Part shown: positions 9,066 through 19,319 of the stretch, one piece after another | How positions within the stretch are numbered: position 1 is the stretch's first letter | Layout of the letters: each line of letters opens with the position of its first letter | Assembly: GCA_947500055.1 (NCBI GenBank) | Contig: CANMQO010000003.1 | Location: forward strand, 1-64,000 | Origin: an uncultured Paracoccaceae bacterium | GTDB lineage: Bacteria; Pseudomonadota; Alphaproteobacteria; Rhodobacterales; Rhodobacteraceae | Direction of reading: 5' to 3' | DNA: 64,000 bases | Translations under genes and position numbers: made by a program | The notes under the pieces: generated by a model | The model's database searches: none | Told to the model about the DNA's origin: nothing | Seen by the model: only the letters and a program-made list of their open reading frames with translations

Positions 9066-10455
9066 AAAAGACCGCCAACTGGCTGCCGACATGATTGCGC
9101 GCGCCCGTGTAGCAATGGTCGAGATCGAAAACTGGTCACAAGCCGAACTGGATCGGCTTTCACAGGCGATTGCCTGGTATGCAGGCAATGAAAAGACGTT
9201 TACGCGTCTCGCCCGCAAAGGCGTCGATGAAAGCGGGATTGGTGATCGTGAAGGGCGTCCGGCCAAGCGATTCAAAATCCAGATGGTTTTGCGGGATGTC
9301 TTGCGGACACCGTCGACCGGCATCGTCGAGGTTGATGAGGTCAAGGGTCTGGTCAAATACGCCAAACCTGCGGGTGTGATTGCGTCGCTTATTCCGATGA
9401 CAAACCCGGCGATGACCCCGCCTGTAACGGGTGTTTCCGCCGCAAACGCGCGGAACGCTGTCATCTTTTCCCCGCATCCCCGGACGGCCCGGACCACCTG
9501 GGAAATGACCGGAGTGATGCGCGCCGCATGCCGGGGCGCCGGTGCGCCCGAAGACCTTTTTCAATGCGTGCGTCACCCTTCGATTCCACTGACGCAACAT
9601 CTGATGGAAGAATGCGATCTGACCCTGGCAACCGGCGGCAAACCGATGGTCAAGGCGGCCTATTCCTCGGGGCGTCCGGCCTATGGCGTGGGGGCCGGCA
9701 ACGCATCCATCGTGATCGACGAAACTGCGGATATCGAAGTTGCGGCACAGAACACGCGGATATCCAAAACGTCCGATTTCGGTTCCGGCTGTTCAGCGGA
9801 CGGCAACATCATCATCCAGCAATCCATCTACGACCGCATGGTCAAGGCGCTGCAAGATGAAGGCGGCTATCTGTGCAATGCAGCGGAAACCGCACTGCTT
9901 GAGAAAGCGATGTGGGATGAGAAGGGCAATCGAACCTTCCCGACAATCGCATGCAAGCCGCAGCAAATTGCAGACGTAGCCGGGTTCAGTGTGCCAGAGG
10001 ATTGCAAATTCCTGATGGTCGACAACCACGGCGCCATTGGCCCGGAACACAAGTTCAGCAAGGAAAAGCTGACGACTGTGATGGCGCTCTATCGCTTTGA
10101 CACGTTCGATGATGCGCTCGACACCGTCCGCGCAATCTACAACACCGGCGGCAAAGGGCATTCTTGCGGGATTTACAGCCACAACGATGACAACATCGAC
10201 GCGCTTGCCCGTGTCGCACCCGTCAGCCGGATGATGGTGCGTCAACCGCAATCCAAAGCCAACGCCGGGGCATGGACCAACGGGATGCCCATGACCTCCA
10301 GCCTGGGCTGCGGCATCTGGGGTGGCAACATCACCAATGAAAACGTCACCATGAAACACATGATGAACTACACTTGGGTCGCCCGACCCATCCCCGAGGA
10401 CCGCCCATCAGAAGAAGAGCTGTTCGGGGAATTCTACGGTCAGGAGGTCGCGTAA
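9046..10455 (+). CDS. Acylating (CoA-dependent) aldehyde dehydrogenase, EutE/SauS-like
   Basis: NPAMTPPVTGVSAANARNAVIFSPHPR, KTSDFGSGCSADGNIIIQ (catalytic Cys), GAWTNGMPMTSSLGCGIWGGN. Confidence 0.85.
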   Translation: MAKELTEKDRQLAADMIARARVAMVEIENWSQAELDRLSQAIAWYAGNEKTFTRLARKGVDESGIGDREGRPAKRFKIQMVLRDVLRTPSTGIVEVDEVKGLVKYAKPAGVIASLIPMTNPAMTPPVTGVSAANARNAVIFSPHPRTARTTWEMTGVMRAACRGAGAPEDLFQCVRHPSIPLTQHLMEECDLTLATGGKPMVKAAYSSGRPAYGVGAGNASIVIDETADIEVAAQNTRISKTSDFGSGCSADGNIIIQQSIYDRMVKALQDEGGYLCNAAETALLEKAMWDEKGNRTFPTIACKPQQIADVAGFSVPEDCKFLMVDNHGAIGPEHKFSKEKLTTVMALYRFDTFDDALDTVRAIYNTGGKGHSCGIYSHNDDNIDALARVAPVSRMMVRQPQSKANAGAWTNGMPMTSSLGCGIWGGNITNENVTMKHMMNYTWVARPIPEDRPSEEELFGEFYGQEVA

Positions 10456-12248
10456 TGGATGGCACAAAAGTGGACGGCAAAACCGTCGCGGAACACATCG
10501 TTGATTTCCTGCAACGACGTGAAGTTCAGCATGTATTCGGCCTATGTGGCCATACCAATATCGCCGTTCTGGCCGCCCTTGCTGAAAGTCCGATAGATTT
10601 CATCACGGTGCGCCACGAACAAATCGCAAGCCATGCCGCCGATGCTTATGCACGGGTGACAGGGCGTGCGTCCGTCGTGCTGTCACATCTTTCGCCTGGG
10701 TTGACAAACTGCGCGACTGGCGTGGCCAACGCGGCCCTTGACTGTATTCCGATGGTCGTGATCGCAGGTGACATCCCGACGCATTACTATGGCAAGCATC
10801 CCCACCAAGAGGTGAACCTGCATGCCGACGCCGCTCAATGGGAGATTTATCGCCCCTTCGTGAAGCGGGCCTGGCGCGTGGATCGCGCCGATCTCATGGC
10901 TGAGATACTTGAAAAGGCGTTCCATCTAGCCGAGAGTGGCCAGCCAGGGCCGGTTCTGGTGAACGTGCCGATGGACATTTTCAGCGAGGTTATCTCTTCC
11001 GAGACGTTCGACCGGGTGGCCAAAAACACCCGTGCGTTGACAAAGCCAGGTCTTGATGATGACACCGCCCGCGCAATTGTCGCGAAAATCGCCAAGGCCG
11101 AAAAACCGGTCGCCTATGTCGGTGGTGGCATACTGCTCGCGCAGGCGTCGGCGGAATTGGAGACATTCGCGACCCATATGGGACTACCTGTCGCGCACTC
11201 CCTCATGGGGAAAGGTGCGCTGCGTGATGACCATCCGCTCGTGATGGGTATGACCGGGTTCTGGGGCACCGAACTGGTCAACCAAACCTGCCTGAACGCG
11301 GATCTCGTGTTTGCCGTCGGTACCCGGTTCAAAGAAGCGGATTGCTCAAGCTGGTATCCCGGCTACACGTTCAACATCGGTGCGGCGGGCAATGATACCA
11401 AAGTCATCCACATTGATATCGAGCCGCAGGAAATCGGAAGGAACTACCCGACGGAGATTGGTGTTGTCGCTGACGCAAAAGCCGCATTGCGCGTACTGAT
11501 CCGCGTCGCAAGAGAGATGCACCCCAACGGCATTGATCGCACCGAAAAGAAGCGTGAAATCGCGACATTTCGCGAGAGTTTCAAAGCCTCGAATATCGAC
11601 ATGCAAACCTCCAACGCATTTCCGATGATGCCTGAACGTATTCTGGCCGAGACGCGCATCGCATTGCCTGATGATGCGATCATCACCACTGATGTGGGCT
11701 GGAACAAGAATGGCGTCGGTCAGCAGTTCGATATTCTGACACCGGGATCAATTTTGACGCCGGGGGGATTTGCCACGATGGGGTTTGGCCCGCCTGCCGC
11801 GATCGGGGCAAAGCTCGCAGCCCCTGAACGTGTCGTGTTGAGCCTCGTCGGCGATGGCGGCTTCGGGCAGAATCCCTCTATGCTGGCGACCGCCGTAGAG
11901 TTGAACCTTGGGATCATCTGGCTTGTGATGAACAACAACGCTTTTGGGACCATCGCCGGGCTGCAAAAAGCGCATTACGGCCTGACCTATGGCACGATCT
12001 TCCCGGGCAGTGCGGAGGCACCCACAAACGGCCCAAGTTACGCTGCCATTGCTCGTGCCTACGGGGCTGAGGGCATTCGGATATCATCCGCGGATGAACT
12101 GCTGCCAGCCCTACGGGCCGCAATTGCCAGCGGGAAGCCGACGGTGCTGGATGTTCCCATGATCAACAACCCAACACCAACAACCGGTCACTGGAATATC
12201 CTTGATATCTATTCCCCCGATAAGGACATAAGCCACGTCTCAACCTGA
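10455..12248 (+). CDS. Thiamine-diphosphate-dependent enzyme, acetolactate synthase-like
   Basis: VRHEQIASHAADAYARVTG (catalytic Glu) and GDGGFGQN...NNNAFG ThDP-binding motif; TAATG overlap with the previous gene. Confidence 0.9.
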   Translation: MDGTKVDGKTVAEHIVDFLQRREVQHVFGLCGHTNIAVLAALAESPIDFITVRHEQIASHAADAYARVTGRASVVLSHLSPGLTNCATGVANAALDCIPMVVIAGDIPTHYYGKHPHQEVNLHADAAQWEIYRPFVKRAWRVDRADLMAEILEKAFHLAESGQPGPVLVNVPMDIFSEVISSETFDRVAKNTRALTKPGLDDDTARAIVAKIAKAEKPVAYVGGGILLAQASAELETFATHMGLPVAHSLMGKGALRDDHPLVMGMTGFWGTELVNQTCLNADLVFAVGTRFKEADCSSWYPGYTFNIGAAGNDTKVIHIDIEPQEIGRNYPTEIGVVADAKAALRVLIRVAREMHPNGIDRTEKKREIATFRESFKASNIDMQTSNAFPMMPERILAETRIALPDDAIITTDVGWNKNGVGQQFDILTPGSILTPGGFATMGFGPPAAIGAKLAAPERVVLSLVGDGGFGQNPSMLATAVELNLGIIWLVMNNNAFGTIAGLQKAHYGLTYGTIFPGSAEAPTNGPSYAAIARAYGAEGIRISSADELLPALRAAIASGKPTVLDVPMINNPTPTTGHWNILDIYSPDKDISHVST

Positions 12249-12613
12249 CCAATGGATCGGGCTTTGAGCAAGCAGACGAACCAGTTCTAAGCCGCGCACA
12301 GGACAAAAAACTGCTCTTGCTCGCGGGGCGCTCCACAACGCCCGCGGATCAAGCAAATCCATGGCGAATGGCCCCGATGTCGGCAGGTCATGTTCCCTGC
12401 CCTTGTGATTGCGCGGCCATCGCATTTGCACAACCCGAAACCCTTCGATTTCGCAACGCGCACCGCGGATGCCGACGATCCAGACGGGAATTGATCACGC
12501 ATTGGGTCGCAACCGTCCCAATTCGCGGTATATAAGGCAAAACCGCTTGACCTTTTGGCCCCTGACAGGTTGAACGGCCTCTAACTTTTTTGCGTGGAAA
12601 TGGGCGGTTTTAC

Positions 12614-14434
12614 ATGGACGACCAGAACAAGAACCTCATCCTGGCGACGGTACTCAGCTTTGCCGTTATCATGGTCTGGACACAGTTTTTCGCCCCAGAG
12701 GAAGTGGCCGTCGATCCGACGACGCAAATCACCCAAACCGCCGAGCAAGGCACGCTGCCTGCCGCTGATCCGGCCACAACGGATGCCACAACACCGACCG
12801 AAGCCACCGAACAAGTGGCCGAGGCCCCGCGCATCGCCATCGAAACTGACGTGCTCAACGGGTCAATTTCGCTGCTGGGCGGGCGGATCGACGATCTGTC
12901 GCTGACCAATTACCGCGAAACGCTGAATGATGCCGCTGAAACCGTGCGGTTGTTGCGACCCGTTGGTGAACCCGGTGCCTACTTCACATCTTTTGGCTGG
13001 ACGGCAACCGACGGTATCGATGCCGCTGCCGTGCCCGGCCCGGACACGCTCTGGTCCATTGAAAGTGGTGACATCTTGACCACCGATAGCCCCGTCACGC
13101 TTGTTTGGGACAATGGCTTGGGCCAGATCTTCCGGACAGAAGTGTCGGTCGATGACCATTTCATGTTCAGCTTCGCCCAAAGTGTCGAGAACACAGGTGA
13201 CACGCCTGTCGAGGCACGCCCTTACGGCCTGATCCGCCGGCATGGCGAACCGGAAGATTTGAAAAACTTCTTCATCCTGCATGAGGGCCTTGTCCGGATG
13301 AGCGATGGGGAATTGCAGGAAACCGACTATGACGACATCGTCGATTACGAGGTTGACCCCCGCGAACGGACCCAGGCAGAGCGGATCGATGTCAGTACAT
13401 CCGGCTGGATCGGCTATACCGACCATTACTGGATGACGACCCTGATTCCCGATCAGGCAAGCCCCTTCCGGTCGACCTCCAAATATTTCGACAGCCGCGA
13501 CCTCTATCAGGCAGAGGCGGTGATGCCGCCCCAAACCATCGCACCCGGCGCCACGGCCACGGTAACCACCCGCTTCTTTGCCGGCGCCAAGGAATGGGAA
13601 GCCATCCGTAACTACGAAAATGACGAAGGCGTTGCCGGTTTCCTTGATAGCATCGACTGGGGCTGGTTCTTCTTCCTGACCAAACCGATTTTTTGGCTCC
13701 TGCACACGCTGAATATCTATATCGGCAATATGGGCTGGTCGATCCTGGCCCTGACCGTGATCCTGAAAATCATCGTGCTGCCACTGGCCTATAAATCCTA
13801 CGTCTCCATGGCGCGGATGAAGGAATTGCAGCCGGAAATGGAAGCGCTCAAGGAAAAAGCGGGCGATGACCGGCAGGCGATGCAGCAAGGCATGATGAAG
13901 CTTTACAAGGATAACAAGGTGAACCCGGCTGCCGGGTGTCTGCCGATCCTGCTGCAAATCCCGATCTTCTTCTCACTCTACAAGGTGATCTTTGTCACCA
14001 TCGAATTGCGCCACGCCCCCTGGATTGGCTGGATCAAGGATCTCAGCGCGCCTGACCCATCTTCCATCCTCAACCTCTTTGGGATCCTGCCCTTTGCGGC
14101 CCCCGAGCCGGGCACACTTCTGGCGTTGATCGGCATCGGTATTCTGCCCATCCTGCTGGGCGTGTCGATGTGGCTGCAACAGAAACTGAACCCGGCCCCA
14201 ACCGACCCAACCCAGCAGATGATCTTTGCCTGGATGCCTTGGGTGTTCATGTTCATGCTGGGGTCCTTCGCATCCGGTCTTGTGCTCTACTGGATTGCCA
14301 ACAACATCATCACCTTTACCCAGCAATACGCCATCATGCGCAGCCATGGGTCAAAGCCCGATGTGTTCGGTAATATCAAATCCAGCATCAAGCGGAAAAA
14401 GCCCGTTGATCTGGACAAGACCGAGGGCAAATAG
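12614..14434 (+). CDS. yidC: Membrane protein insertase YidC
   Basis: Starts MDDQNKNLILATVLSFAVIMVWTQFF; contains the long periplasmic domain and AAGCLPILLQIPIFFSLYKVI. Confidence 0.98.
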   Translation: MDDQNKNLILATVLSFAVIMVWTQFFAPEEVAVDPTTQITQTAEQGTLPAADPATTDATTPTEATEQVAEAPRIAIETDVLNGSISLLGGRIDDLSLTNYRETLNDAAETVRLLRPVGEPGAYFTSFGWTATDGIDAAAVPGPDTLWSIESGDILTTDSPVTLVWDNGLGQIFRTEVSVDDHFMFSFAQSVENTGDTPVEARPYGLIRRHGEPEDLKNFFILHEGLVRMSDGELQETDYDDIVDYEVDPRERTQAERIDVSTSGWIGYTDHYWMTTLIPDQASPFRSTSKYFDSRDLYQAEAVMPPQTIAPGATATVTTRFFAGAKEWEAIRNYENDEGVAGFLDSIDWGWFFFLTKPIFWLLHTLNIYIGNMGWSILALTVILKIIVLPLAYKSYVSMARMKELQPEMEALKEKAGDDRQAMQQGMMKLYKDNKVNPAAGCLPILLQIPIFFSLYKVIFVTIELRHAPWIGWIKDLSAPDPSSILNLFGILPFAAPEPGTLLALIGIGILPILLGVSMWLQQKLNPAPTDPTQQMIFAWMPWVFMFMLGSFASGLVLYWIANNIITFTQQYAIMRSHGSKPDVFGNIKSSIKRKKPVDLDKTEGK

Positions 14435-15190
14435 ATGATCAGCGTCGCCGCATTGTGGCGGCACCCGATCAAAAGCCATGGGCGCGAGGAACTGGACAGT
14501 GTCACTTTGGCCGCAGGGAAAACCATGCCATGGGACAGGCACTGGGCGGTGACCCATGATCGCAGCAAATTTGACCCAACCAATCCGGAATGGACATCTT
14601 GCCGGAACTTCGTAATCGGGGCGTTTACGCCCGGTCTGGCCGGGATCTGGGCAAAGCTGGATGAAGCCACGCAAAACCTGACACTGACACATCAGAACCT
14701 GGGTGAGTTGCAGTTTTCCCCCGACAACCCGGAAGACACCGCAAGGTTTCTGGAATGGGTAGCGCCGTTAACGGCTGACCTGAACTTTCCGCCCACAGGC
14801 GTCGTCGCGGCCCCCGACAGGGGCATGACCGACAGCCCCTACCCGTCCATTTCGATCATGACCCATGCAAGCCACAAGGCTGTGCAGGGGCGGCTTGGCC
14901 GCCCGTTGGAAATCGAAAGATGGCGGGGCAATATCTGGCTGGATGGCGCTGCCCCTTGGGAAGAAAATGAATGGATCGGCAAAGAGGTGCAGATCGGCGA
15001 TGCCATCCTGCATGTGCATGAACCGATCAAGCGTTGCGGACACACAAAGGCCAATCCGCGCACAGGGCTGCGCGACACCGACACGCTCGGCGTGTTGCGC
15101 GACAGCTGGGGACACCAGAATTTCGGCGTCTATGCCACCGTTTTGCAAGGCGGTAAGGTCGGACTGAACGATACGGTAGAGGTAGGCTGA
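14435..15190 (+). CDS. MOSC domain-containing protein
   Basis: N-terminal beta-barrel (MISVAALWRHPIKSHGREEL) and RCGHTKANPRTGLRDTDT MOSC motif. Confidence 0.9.
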   Translation: MISVAALWRHPIKSHGREELDSVTLAAGKTMPWDRHWAVTHDRSKFDPTNPEWTSCRNFVIGAFTPGLAGIWAKLDEATQNLTLTHQNLGELQFSPDNPEDTARFLEWVAPLTADLNFPPTGVVAAPDRGMTDSPYPSISIMTHASHKAVQGRLGRPLEIERWRGNIWLDGAAPWEENEWIGKEVQIGDAILHVHEPIKRCGHTKANPRTGLRDTDTLGVLRDSWGHQNFGVYATVLQGGKVGLNDTVEVG

Positions 15191-15191
15191 C

Positions 15192-15839
15192 ATGGAAATG
15201 CGCTTTCCCGAGGCGGAAACGCCCGACGACGCCGCCCTCGAAAAGGGCCGGTTGTTATTTGCAGGCGAAACCGAATTCCTCAAAGGTGTGGTCGCAATGG
15301 ACGGGCTGCCGCCCGCCGATCGGGTTGAGGTCTGCTTCGCCGGGCGCTCGAATGTTGGCAAATCATCCCTGATCAATGCGCTGACCGGGCGCAAGGGGCT
15401 GGCGCGCGCTTCGAATACACCGGGGCGCACGCAAGAGATCAATTTTTTCACGGCGGGCGACATCTATGTCGTTGATCTGCCCGGCTATGGCTATGCGAAC
15501 GCACCTGTTGCCGTGGTCGAAAAATGGCAACGCCTACTGAAACAATACCTGCAAGGGCGGCAAACCCTGCGCCGGGTCTTTGTGCTGATCGACGCACGGC
15601 ACGGGGCCAAGGCGGTGGACGAAGAAATCATGTCCCTGCTCGACAGCGCCGCCGTGACATTTCAGGTGGTCATGACCAAGATCGACAAACTCAAAGGCAA
15701 GGCGCTGGATGAAAGCCTCGCCAAAACGCGGGCAGCGCTCGCCAAACACCCTGCTGCTTTTCCCGAACTGATCCTGTCATCTTCTGAGAAGGGCGACGGG
15801 ATCAAAACATTGCGGGCGATCATCGCAGATATCGCATGA
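15192..15839 (+). CDS. engB: Ribosome biogenesis GTP-binding protein YihA/YsxC/EngB
   Basis: [41 protein letters not shown]. Confidence 0.97.
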   Translation: MEMRFPEAETPDDAALEKGRLLFAGETEFLKGVVAMDGLPPADRVEVCFAGRSNVGKSSLINALTGRKGLARASNTPGRTQEINFFTAGDIYVVDLPGYGYANAPVAVVEKWQRLLKQYLQGRQTLRRVFVLIDARHGAKAVDEEIMSLLDSAAVTFQVVMTKIDKLKGKALDESLAKTRAALAKHPAAFPELILSSSEKGDGIKTLRAIIADIA

Positions 15840-16708
15840 AGACAAGGACCAATGACATGAACCGCGACTGGATCGCCACCGCCGCCACCCTGTCACAAGC
15901 CCTGCCTTACCTGCAGCGTTATGCCGGGGCGACTGTCGTGATCAAACTGGGCGGGCATGCAATGGGCAGCGATGATGCCATGGCCAGTTTTGCCCGCGAC
16001 GTGGTGCTGATGCAGCAGGTCGGGCTGAACCCGGTTGTGGTGCATGGCGGCGGGCCAATGATCAACGACATGCTGGACCGACTTGATATCACATCCAACT
16101 TCGTGAACGGCAAGCGGGTGACCGATCAGGCGACGATGGACGTGGTCGAAATGGTGCTGTCGGGCAAGGTGAACAACCGGCTGGTACAGGCGATCAGCGC
16201 CGAAGGTGGCAAGGCGGTGGGCCTCTCTGGCAAAGACGCCAATCTGATGGTTTGCGACCAGACGGATGCTGCCCTTGGCTTTGTGGGCACGCCGGCAGAT
16301 GTTGACCCAACCATCCTGCGCGACCTGCATAATGCCCGTGCAATCCCGGTGATCGCGCCACTGGGCATGGGGCGGAATGGTGAGACATATAACATCAATG
16401 GCGACACGGCCGCGGGGGCCATCGCTGGCGCGTTACAGGCCGACCGACTGCTGCTGCTGACCGACGTGGCTGGGGTCAAGGACAAGAATGGGGAAGTCCT
16501 GACCGAAATCCCTCCTGCGCAGATCCCCGAACTGATCAAGGACGGGACCATCGCGGGCGGCATGATCCCCAAGACTGAAACCGCGCTTGCGGCGATGGAA
16601 CAGGGCGTGCGGGCGGTGGTGATCCTTGACGGGCGGGCGCCCAATGCCTGCCTGCTGGAACTCTTCACCGATCACGGGGCCGGGTCGCTGATCCGCGAAC
16701 CGCGCTAG
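15836..16708 (+). CDS. argB: Acetylglutamate kinase
   Basis: [50 protein letters not shown]. Translation may begin at MNRDWIA (15857). Confidence 0.97.
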   Translation: MKTRTNDMNRDWIATAATLSQALPYLQRYAGATVVIKLGGHAMGSDDAMASFARDVVLMQQVGLNPVVVHGGGPMINDMLDRLDITSNFVNGKRVTDQATMDVVEMVLSGKVNNRLVQAISAEGGKAVGLSGKDANLMVCDQTDAALGFVGTPADVDPTILRDLHNARAIPVIAPLGMGRNGETYNINGDTAAGAIAGALQADRLLLLTDVAGVKDKNGEVLTEIPPAQIPELIKDGTIAGGMIPKTETALAAMEQGVRAVVILDGRAPNACLLELFTDHGAGSLIREPR

Positions 16709-16763
16709 CAACTGGCTTGTCTTATGCTATCGTTCAGCCATTGCTGAACCGAAGGATAAGAGA

Positions 16764-17264
16764 ATGCGCATCTTACCACTCTCATTCGCCGCGATCATGT
16801 CGGCCAGCGCGGCCTTTGCCGTTGATGACTGCCTGATCGGCACCTGGCAGGCCGATCTGGATGATCTGGCTCAGATCATGGGCGGGCAGATGAACGGCAG
16901 CGCAACGCCGGTTGGGGGTAATGTCGCCATGACAATCACGCCCGATGGCGTGGTCAATATGACCATCAATGATCTGATCCTGAATGTCGTGGTGCCCGAC
17001 GTTCCCGCAATGGATGTCAGCGTGCGTGGAACCAGCGGTGGCCCCTTTGTGGGAGAAGGCGGCAACTGGTCGGTCACTGCGGCAAGCTACGATCTGGTTG
17101 GATCGGCAAATGTGCTGGGGCAAACCATGACGATCCCGTTTACGTCTGACACGGGCATGTTTGGCGGTGGCAGTGGCAGCTATGTGTGTGACGGCAGCAC
17201 GGTGACCTTCACCTCCGACACACCGGACCCACGCCTGCCACGGCGCTGGTCACGCAGTGGCTGA
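16764..17264 (+). CDS. Secreted hypothetical protein
   Basis: ORF with signal peptide (MRILPLSFAAIMSASAAFA|VDDCLIGTW); no family recognised. Confidence 0.7.
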   Translation: MRILPLSFAAIMSASAAFAVDDCLIGTWQADLDDLAQIMGGQMNGSATPVGGNVAMTITPDGVVNMTINDLILNVVVPDVPAMDVSVRGTSGGPFVGEGGNWSVTAASYDLVGSANVLGQTMTIPFTSDTGMFGGGSGSYVCDGSTVTFTSDTPDPRLPRRWSRSG

Positions 17265-17904
17265 GGATCCGTCACAGGCATTGTCTGACGCTCTCGCAAC
17301 CGCCGGATTACGCGATATGGGTTGGTTTGCGTTGACGCCAGACGATGACCTGCCGCTGCAAACGGGCACATTGCTACTGGTCGGCCCGGATGAGCCGCGT
17401 TTCTGGGACATCTTCACACAAAGTTCGCATTATCACGACGGGCAGCCTGACCCGCTGGACCGGTGGTCGAAATCGGTGCTTGATCCGATTGCCAAGGGAT
17501 TTGGGGGCCATGCGGTCTACCCATCTGACGGACCGCCCTACCACCCGTTTTACACATGGGCTTTGCGCACCGGGCGGTCCTGGGCCTCGCCCATCGGATT
17601 TCTGGTCCATGATCAGGCCGGGCTTTTTGCCTCCTATCGGGGGGCTTTGCTGCTGCCATGGGTGATGGAGGCCGACGCAGGGAAGCGGCCCTGCGACGGT
17701 TGCCCGGATCAACCCTGCAAAACCGCCTGCCCGGTTGACGCCTTTGTCGGCGGTTATGACGTTGCGGCCTGCAAATCCCACTTGCTCAGCGCGGCAGGAC
17801 GCGATTGCCTGAGCACAGGGTGCGCCGCGCGCCGCGCCTGCCCGGTGGGTCAGGGCAGACGGCTGCCCGCGCAAGCCGCATTCCATATGGAGGCTTTCTT
17901 ATGA
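17257..17904 (+). CDS. 4Fe-4S ferredoxin-type protein (QueG-like cysteine motif)
   Basis: CDGCPDQPCKTACPVDAF and CAARRACPVGQ cysteine motifs. Confidence 0.78.
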   Translation: MAEDPSQALSDALATAGLRDMGWFALTPDDDLPLQTGTLLLVGPDEPRFWDIFTQSSHYHDGQPDPLDRWSKSVLDPIAKGFGGHAVYPSDGPPYHPFYTWALRTGRSWASPIGFLVHDQAGLFASYRGALLLPWVMEADAGKRPCDGCPDQPCKTACPVDAFVGGYDVAACKSHLLSAAGRDCLSTGCAARRACPVGQGRRLPAQAAFHMEAFL

Positions 17905-18446
17905 CCCTGCGCCTGATCCTGATCCGGCACGCCAAATCCAGTTGGAGCGACCCTTTCGCTGATGATCACGCCCGGGTCCTGAACAAGCGGGGACAGGCAT
18001 CGGCCAAGGCTGTCGGTGCATGGATGGCCCAGAACGGATATCAACCCGATGTGGTGCTGTGTTCGGATGCGGCGCGGACGCGCGAAACCGCGTCGCTGAT
18101 CCTGCCGCAGTTGTCGCCGGTCCCTGAATTGAGCCTGTCGCAGATGCTCTATCACGCGGCACCTGACACAATCTTGGATCAGCTTCATCAGCAGAAAGAG
18201 AAGACCGTCGGCGTGATCGGTCATAATCCTGGGGTCGGAATGCTGGCCAATGCGCTGGCCAGATCAGCGCCGGATCACGATCGGTTTCGCGACTACCCGA
18301 CCTGCGCCACAACCGTTATCGATTTCGATGTCGGCCAATGGGCATCGGTCACGGAAGGTATGGGACTGGTGATCGATTTTGTTGTGCCGCGTGATCTGAG
18401 CAAGAATTCAGACTTTCACGGAAAGTCTGAAGGCAAATCCTCCTAG
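17901..18446 (+). CDS. Histidine phosphatase family protein (SixA-like)
   Basis: LILIRHAKSSWSDPFADDHARVLNKRGQ; VIGHNPGV. Start corrected to ATG at 17901. Confidence 0.92.
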   Translation: MTLRLILIRHAKSSWSDPFADDHARVLNKRGQASAKAVGAWMAQNGYQPDVVLCSDAARTRETASLILPQLSPVPELSLSQMLYHAAPDTILDQLHQQKEKTVGVIGHNPGVGMLANALARSAPDHDRFRDYPTCATTVIDFDVGQWASVTEGMGLVIDFVVPRDLSKNSDFHGKSEGKSS

Positions 18447-18480
18447 AGGATTTGAAGACAATTCTTGTGCCAAGAATTGT
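18407..18480. repeat. Tandem triple-hairpin module (arms TTCAGACTTTC, CAAATCCTC, ACAATTCTTG; 3-nt loops)
   Basis: Three consecutive perfect inverted repeats at 18407-18431, 18434-18454 and 18458-18480. A related copy is at 54597-54642. Confidence 0.9.
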
Positions 18481-18515
18481 TTGGCCCCGAATGTTATCCG
18501 GAGCCAAAACAGCGC

Positions 18516-19307
18516 TCAGTGCCCGAGAATCTGACTCAGGAACAATTGTGTCCGGTCCGATTGCGGGTTCAGGAAGAACTCTTCGGGTTCGTTCTGTTCC
18601 ACGATCTGACCCTGGTCCATAAAGATGACCCGGTTCGCCACCTGACGGGCAAAGCCCATCTCGTGGGTCACGCACAGCATGGTCATGCCTTCCTCAGCCA
18701 GTTCGATCATCGTATCCAGCACTTCCTTGATCATCTCCGGATCAAGCGCTGATGTCGGTTCATCAAACAGCATGATGCGCGGACGCATGCACAGCGACCG
18801 GGCAATCGCCACGCGCTGCTGCTGACCACCCGACAATTGGCCGGGATACTTATCGGCCTGTTCTGGGATCTTCACCTTTTCAAGGAAATGCATCGCCGTC
18901 TCTTCGGCTTCCTTCTTGGGGGTCTTGCGAACCCAGATCGGGGCTAGCGTGCAGTTCTCAAGGATTGTCAGATGCGGGAACAGGTTGAAATGCTGAAAGC
19001 ACATGCCAACCTCCGACCGGATCTTGTCGATATTCTTCAGATCCGAGGACAGGACGGTGCCGTCCACGGTGATCTTGCCCTGCTGGTGTTCTTCCAACGC
19101 GTTGATGCAGCGGATCAGTGTCGATTTGCCGGACCCCGAAGGGCCACAAATCACGATCCGTTCGCCGCGATAAACGCTCAGGTCAATATCGCGCAGAACA
19201 TGAAAGGACCCATACCATTTGTTCATATTCTCAATGGTAATCGCCAACTCATCCGAAACTTGCATCTTCGGTGCGTCAGAGGCTTTTGTCAGTGTTGCTT
19301 CGGCCAT
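18516..19307 (-). CDS. aapP: General L-amino acid ABC transporter, ATP-binding protein
   Basis: [36 protein letters not shown], and gene order aapJQMP. Confidence 0.95.
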   Translation of the reverse strand: MAEATLTKASDAPKMQVSDELAITIENMNKWYGSFHVLRDIDLSVYRGERIVICGPSGSGKSTLIRCINALEEHQQGKITVDGTVLSSDLKNIDKIRSEVGMCFQHFNLFPHLTILENCTLAPIWVRKTPKKEAEETAMHFLEKVKIPEQADKYPGQLSGGQQQRVAIARSLCMRPRIMLFDEPTSALDPEMIKEVLDTMIELAEEGMTMLCVTHEMGFARQVANRVIFMDQGQIVEQNEPEEFFLNPQSDRTQLFLSQILGH

Positions 19308-19319
19308 GATATCAGCCTC

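Noticed and set aside
9046-12248. Sulfoacetaldehyde pathway (SauS/Xsc) as the function of the catabolic locus
   Set aside because: The ALDH is SauS/EutE-like, but the ThDP enzyme N-terminus does not read like Xsc. No pta, sulfite exporter or sulfoacetate CoA-ligase gene is present.
12249-12613. Possible rnpA, yidD or RNase P RNA remnant upstream of yidC
   Set aside because: Translations in the frames I checked show no RnpA or YidD motif, and no conserved RNA fold was evident by eye.
12863-13957. 364-aa minus-strand ORF
   Set aside because: Antisense shadow of yidC.
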